Of a DNA stretch of 47,289 nt, positions 45,724-47,289 are shown in pieces. The position numbers and the translations under genes were made by a program. Within the stretch, counting starts at the first letter, position 1. Each line of letters starts with the position of its first letter. Origin of the DNA: an uncultured Collinsella sp. (lineage in GTDB: Bacteria; Actinomycetota; Coriobacteriia; Coriobacteriales; Coriobacteriaceae); NCBI GenBank assembly GCA_902489965.1, contig CABUCA010000007.1, positions 1 to 47,289 on the forward strand, written 5' to 3'. Below the pieces are notes generated by a model. It saw only the letters and a list, made by a program, of their open reading frames with translations, was not told the origin of the DNA and did not search any database.

Positions 45724-45751
45724 TTTGCGGCCGGCCCAGCTTGGGTATAGG
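45724..45751 (+). promoter_or_regulatory. Candidate promoter of the second dnaJ gene
   Basis: TTTGCG (45724-45729), 16-bp spacer, TATAGG (45746-45751). No CIRCE or HAIR heat-shock operator was recognised in the gap. Confidence 0.4.
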
Positions 45752-45790
45752 ACGCACTGTGACAATAATGAAAGTCGGAAGGATTCGGTC

Positions 45791-46939
45791 GTGTCGGAAA
45801 ATAGGGATTACTACGAGGTGCTTGGCGTCGACAAGGATGCCGACGCGCGGACGATTAAGCGCGCGTTTCTAAAGAAGGCCCGTACCGTACACCCGGACGT
45901 TTCGGACGACCCCGAGGCCGAGGCCAAGTTCAAAGAGCTCAACGAGGCATATTCCGTTCTTTCCGATGAGCAGAAGCGTGCTAACTACGACCGTTACGGC
46001 ATTGCCGACGGCCCTGGTGGTTCGGGCTACGTCGACATTAACGATATCTTTGGCGGCATGGGCATGGACGACCTCTTCTCGTCGTTCTTTGGCGGCGGTG
46101 CCGGCGGTGGCGCCCGAAATCGCCGTGAGCGTCGTCGCGGCCGCGACATGGCCATCTCCCTTTCGGTGACGCTCGAGGAGGCGGCACTCGGGTGCAAAAA
46201 GACGATCAGCTATGACCGCCTTGCTCCCTGTGAGGATTGCAATGGCACCGGTAGGGCCGAGGGCGCGCAGGAAAAGCAGTGCAGCCGCTGCCACGGCACG
46301 GGCTATGTCACGACGGTCCAGCGTTCGTTCCTGGGCCAGGTTCAGTCCTCTTCGCCTTGTCCCGACTGCCACGGCGAGGGCACGGTCATCGATCATCCCT
46401 GCGAGACCTGCGACGGTCAGGGCCGCACGCCTTCGCATGAAAAGATCGACATCGATATCCCCGCCGGCGTTTCGACCGGTCGCCAGCTGCGCGTGAGCGG
46501 CTTTGGCGAGGCTGGCCTTCGCGGCGAGCCCTCGGGCGACCTGATCGTCAACGTGCGCGTCGCCGACCACGAGCGTTTTAAGCGCAACGGTGACGACCTG
46601 TACCTCGTGAGCGATATTTCGATTGCGCAGGCAGCGCTCGGCTGCGAGATCGAGGTCGAGGGCATTATGCCCGATGAGGTCGTCAAGGTGACGGTCCCTG
46701 CTGGTACACAGTACGGCGACACCGTGAGCGTCAATAATTACGGCATGCCGCGCATTGGCGGTGGCGGTTCGCGTGGTCGCCTGATCGTGCAACTGCGCGT
46801 GGTCGTTCCCACCAATCTTTCCAATAAGCAACACGAGCTGCTCCGTGCTTTTGCCGATGAGATGGGCGATGACGTCGCTTCCGGTAAGAAGTCGGTGACC
46901 GACCGTATCAAGAGTGCCCTCGACGATATCCTCGATTAA
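45791..46939 (+). CDS. dnaJ: Chaperone protein DnaJ
   Basis: A 382-residue type I DnaJ, co-chaperone of DnaK. The J domain carries HPD (VHPDVSDD), a short Gly-rich linker follows, the zinc region has four repeats CEDCNGTG, CSRCHGTG, CPDCHGEG and CETCDGQG, and both C-terminal beta domains are present (GVSTGRQLRVSGFGEAG; VPAGTQYGDTVSVNNYGMP). GTG 45791 is set by GGAAGGA at 45777-45783. No dnaK, grpE or hrcA lies in the window. The mtaB-like gene starts 9 bp after the stop, without the prmA and rsmE genes seen between them in Bacillus. Confidence 0.95.
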   Translation: MSENRDYYEVLGVDKDADARTIKRAFLKKARTVHPDVSDDPEAEAKFKELNEAYSVLSDEQKRANYDRYGIADGPGGSGYVDINDIFGGMGMDDLFSSFFGGGAGGGARNRRERRRGRDMAISLSVTLEEAALGCKKTISYDRLAPCEDCNGTGRAEGAQEKQCSRCHGTGYVTTVQRSFLGQVQSSSPCPDCHGEGTVIDHPCETCDGQGRTPSHEKIDIDIPAGVSTGRQLRVSGFGEAGLRGEPSGDLIVNVRVADHERFKRNGDDLYLVSDISIAQAALGCEIEVEGIMPDEVVKVTVPAGTQYGDTVSVNNYGMPRIGGGGSRGRLIVQLRVVVPTNLSNKQHELLRAFADEMGDDVASGKKSVTDRIKSALDDILD

Positions 46940-46948
46940 GGAGCCCGC

Positions 46949-47289
46949 GTGCTCGCACCCCATATTTCCGTCGTCAACCTCGGCTGCCGCGTCAACCGGG
47001 TTGAGTCTGACCGTATCACTGCCGATCTTATGCGCCTGGGCTTTGCTATTGTGGATCCCCAGGATGCCGATCTGATCGTCATTAACACCTGTGCCGTTAC
47101 GGGCGAGGCCGAGGCCAAGACCCGTAAGGCCGTCCGTCATGCGCTGGCCCATCCTAACGACCCTTACGTGGTCGTAACCGGCTGCGTCGTCAACCTGCAT
47201 CCCGAGGAGCTGTTGGAGCTTTCGGATCGCGTGATCGCCGAACCGTCCAAGATTGACGTCGCCGAGCGCGTCTGCGAGGTGCTGGGCGT
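46949..47289 (+). CDS. mtaB: tRNA methylthiotransferase, MtaB-like (N-terminal part)
   Basis: About 113 residues before the window ends. They form the N-terminal UPF0004 domain of the MiaB/MtaB radical SAM family, with its three cluster-binding cysteines in NLGCRVN, NTCAVTGEA and TGCVV. The LGCRVN (rather than LGCQMN) form and position after dnaJ favour MtaB, which makes ms2t6A37 in tRNA. GTG 46949 has AAGGAG at 46938-46943, overlapping the dnaJ stop. The radical SAM and TRAM domains would lie beyond the window. Confidence 0.85.
   Translation, partial: MLAPHISVVNLGCRVNRVESDRITADLMRLGFAIVDPQDADLIVINTCAVTGEAEAKTRKAVRHALAHPNDPYVVVTGCVVNLHPEELLELSDRVIAEPSKIDVAERVCEVLG

Overview
This looks like a chromosomal segment of a high-G+C actinobacterium of the class Coriobacteriia, most like Collinsella. 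The basis is gene content and order: an actinobacterial-type integration host factor (mIHF) sits directly before gmk and rpoZ, while the lineage also carries Firmicutes-like traits (folate-dependent TrmFO, a two-subunit PyrK/PyrD dihydroorotate dehydrogenase, AdhE fermentation, PPDK with its regulator). GTG and TTG starts are common, Shine-Dalgarno sequences are strong, and 4-bp stop/start overlaps are frequent. The genus is inference; no rRNA or tRNA gene is present to confirm it.

Layout. 1-4.9 kb: the end of glyS, then ppsR and ppdK, a kinase/phosphorylase and its pyruvate phosphate dikinase target. 5.0-11.7 kb: rplS and rnhB, each with its own terminator, then yraN-yifB(comM)-dprA-trmFO-xerC. 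11.8-22.1 kb: rpsB-tsf, then pyrH-frr-uppS-cdsA-dxr-rseP-ispG-proS, a widely conserved block joining translation, envelope lipid and isoprenoid synthesis. 22.1-27.3 kb: an accessory-looking interval holding a small APH-fold kinase, adhE and rpmB on the minus strand, and a plus-strand REP-associated tyrosine transposase (RAYT) framed by near-perfect inverted repeats. 27.5-33.0 kb: pyrR-pyrB-pyrC-pyrK-pyrD-pyrF behind an attenuator-like leader. 33.2-35.7 kb: mihF-gmk-rpoZ-thiI. 35.8-40.0 kb: comEA-comEC-holA. 40.0-47.3 kb: rpsT, lepA-dusB-hemW, two tandem DnaJ-family genes and the start of an mtaB-like tRNA methylthiotransferase.

Most genes are ordinary housekeeping. The points worth a second look are: (1) a 20-bp box, 19/20 identical, lying about 70-75 bp before the first gene of both DNA-uptake operons (yraN-comM-dprA and comEA-comEC), and seen nowhere else in the window; (2) a RAYT gene flanked by inverted REP-like hairpin repeats, a possible Coriobacterial REP/RAYT system; (3) a site-2 protease with a winged-helix-like insertion between its catalytic motif and PDZ domain; (4) a DnaJ homologue whose second C-terminal domain is replaced by membrane helices, next to a normal dnaJ; (5) a pyr leader that can form three mutually exclusive hairpins; and (6) recurrent extended -10 promoters of the form TGCTAT(C/A)(A/G)T.

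All calls were made by reading the sequence and its translations. No database search, folding program or expression data were used.
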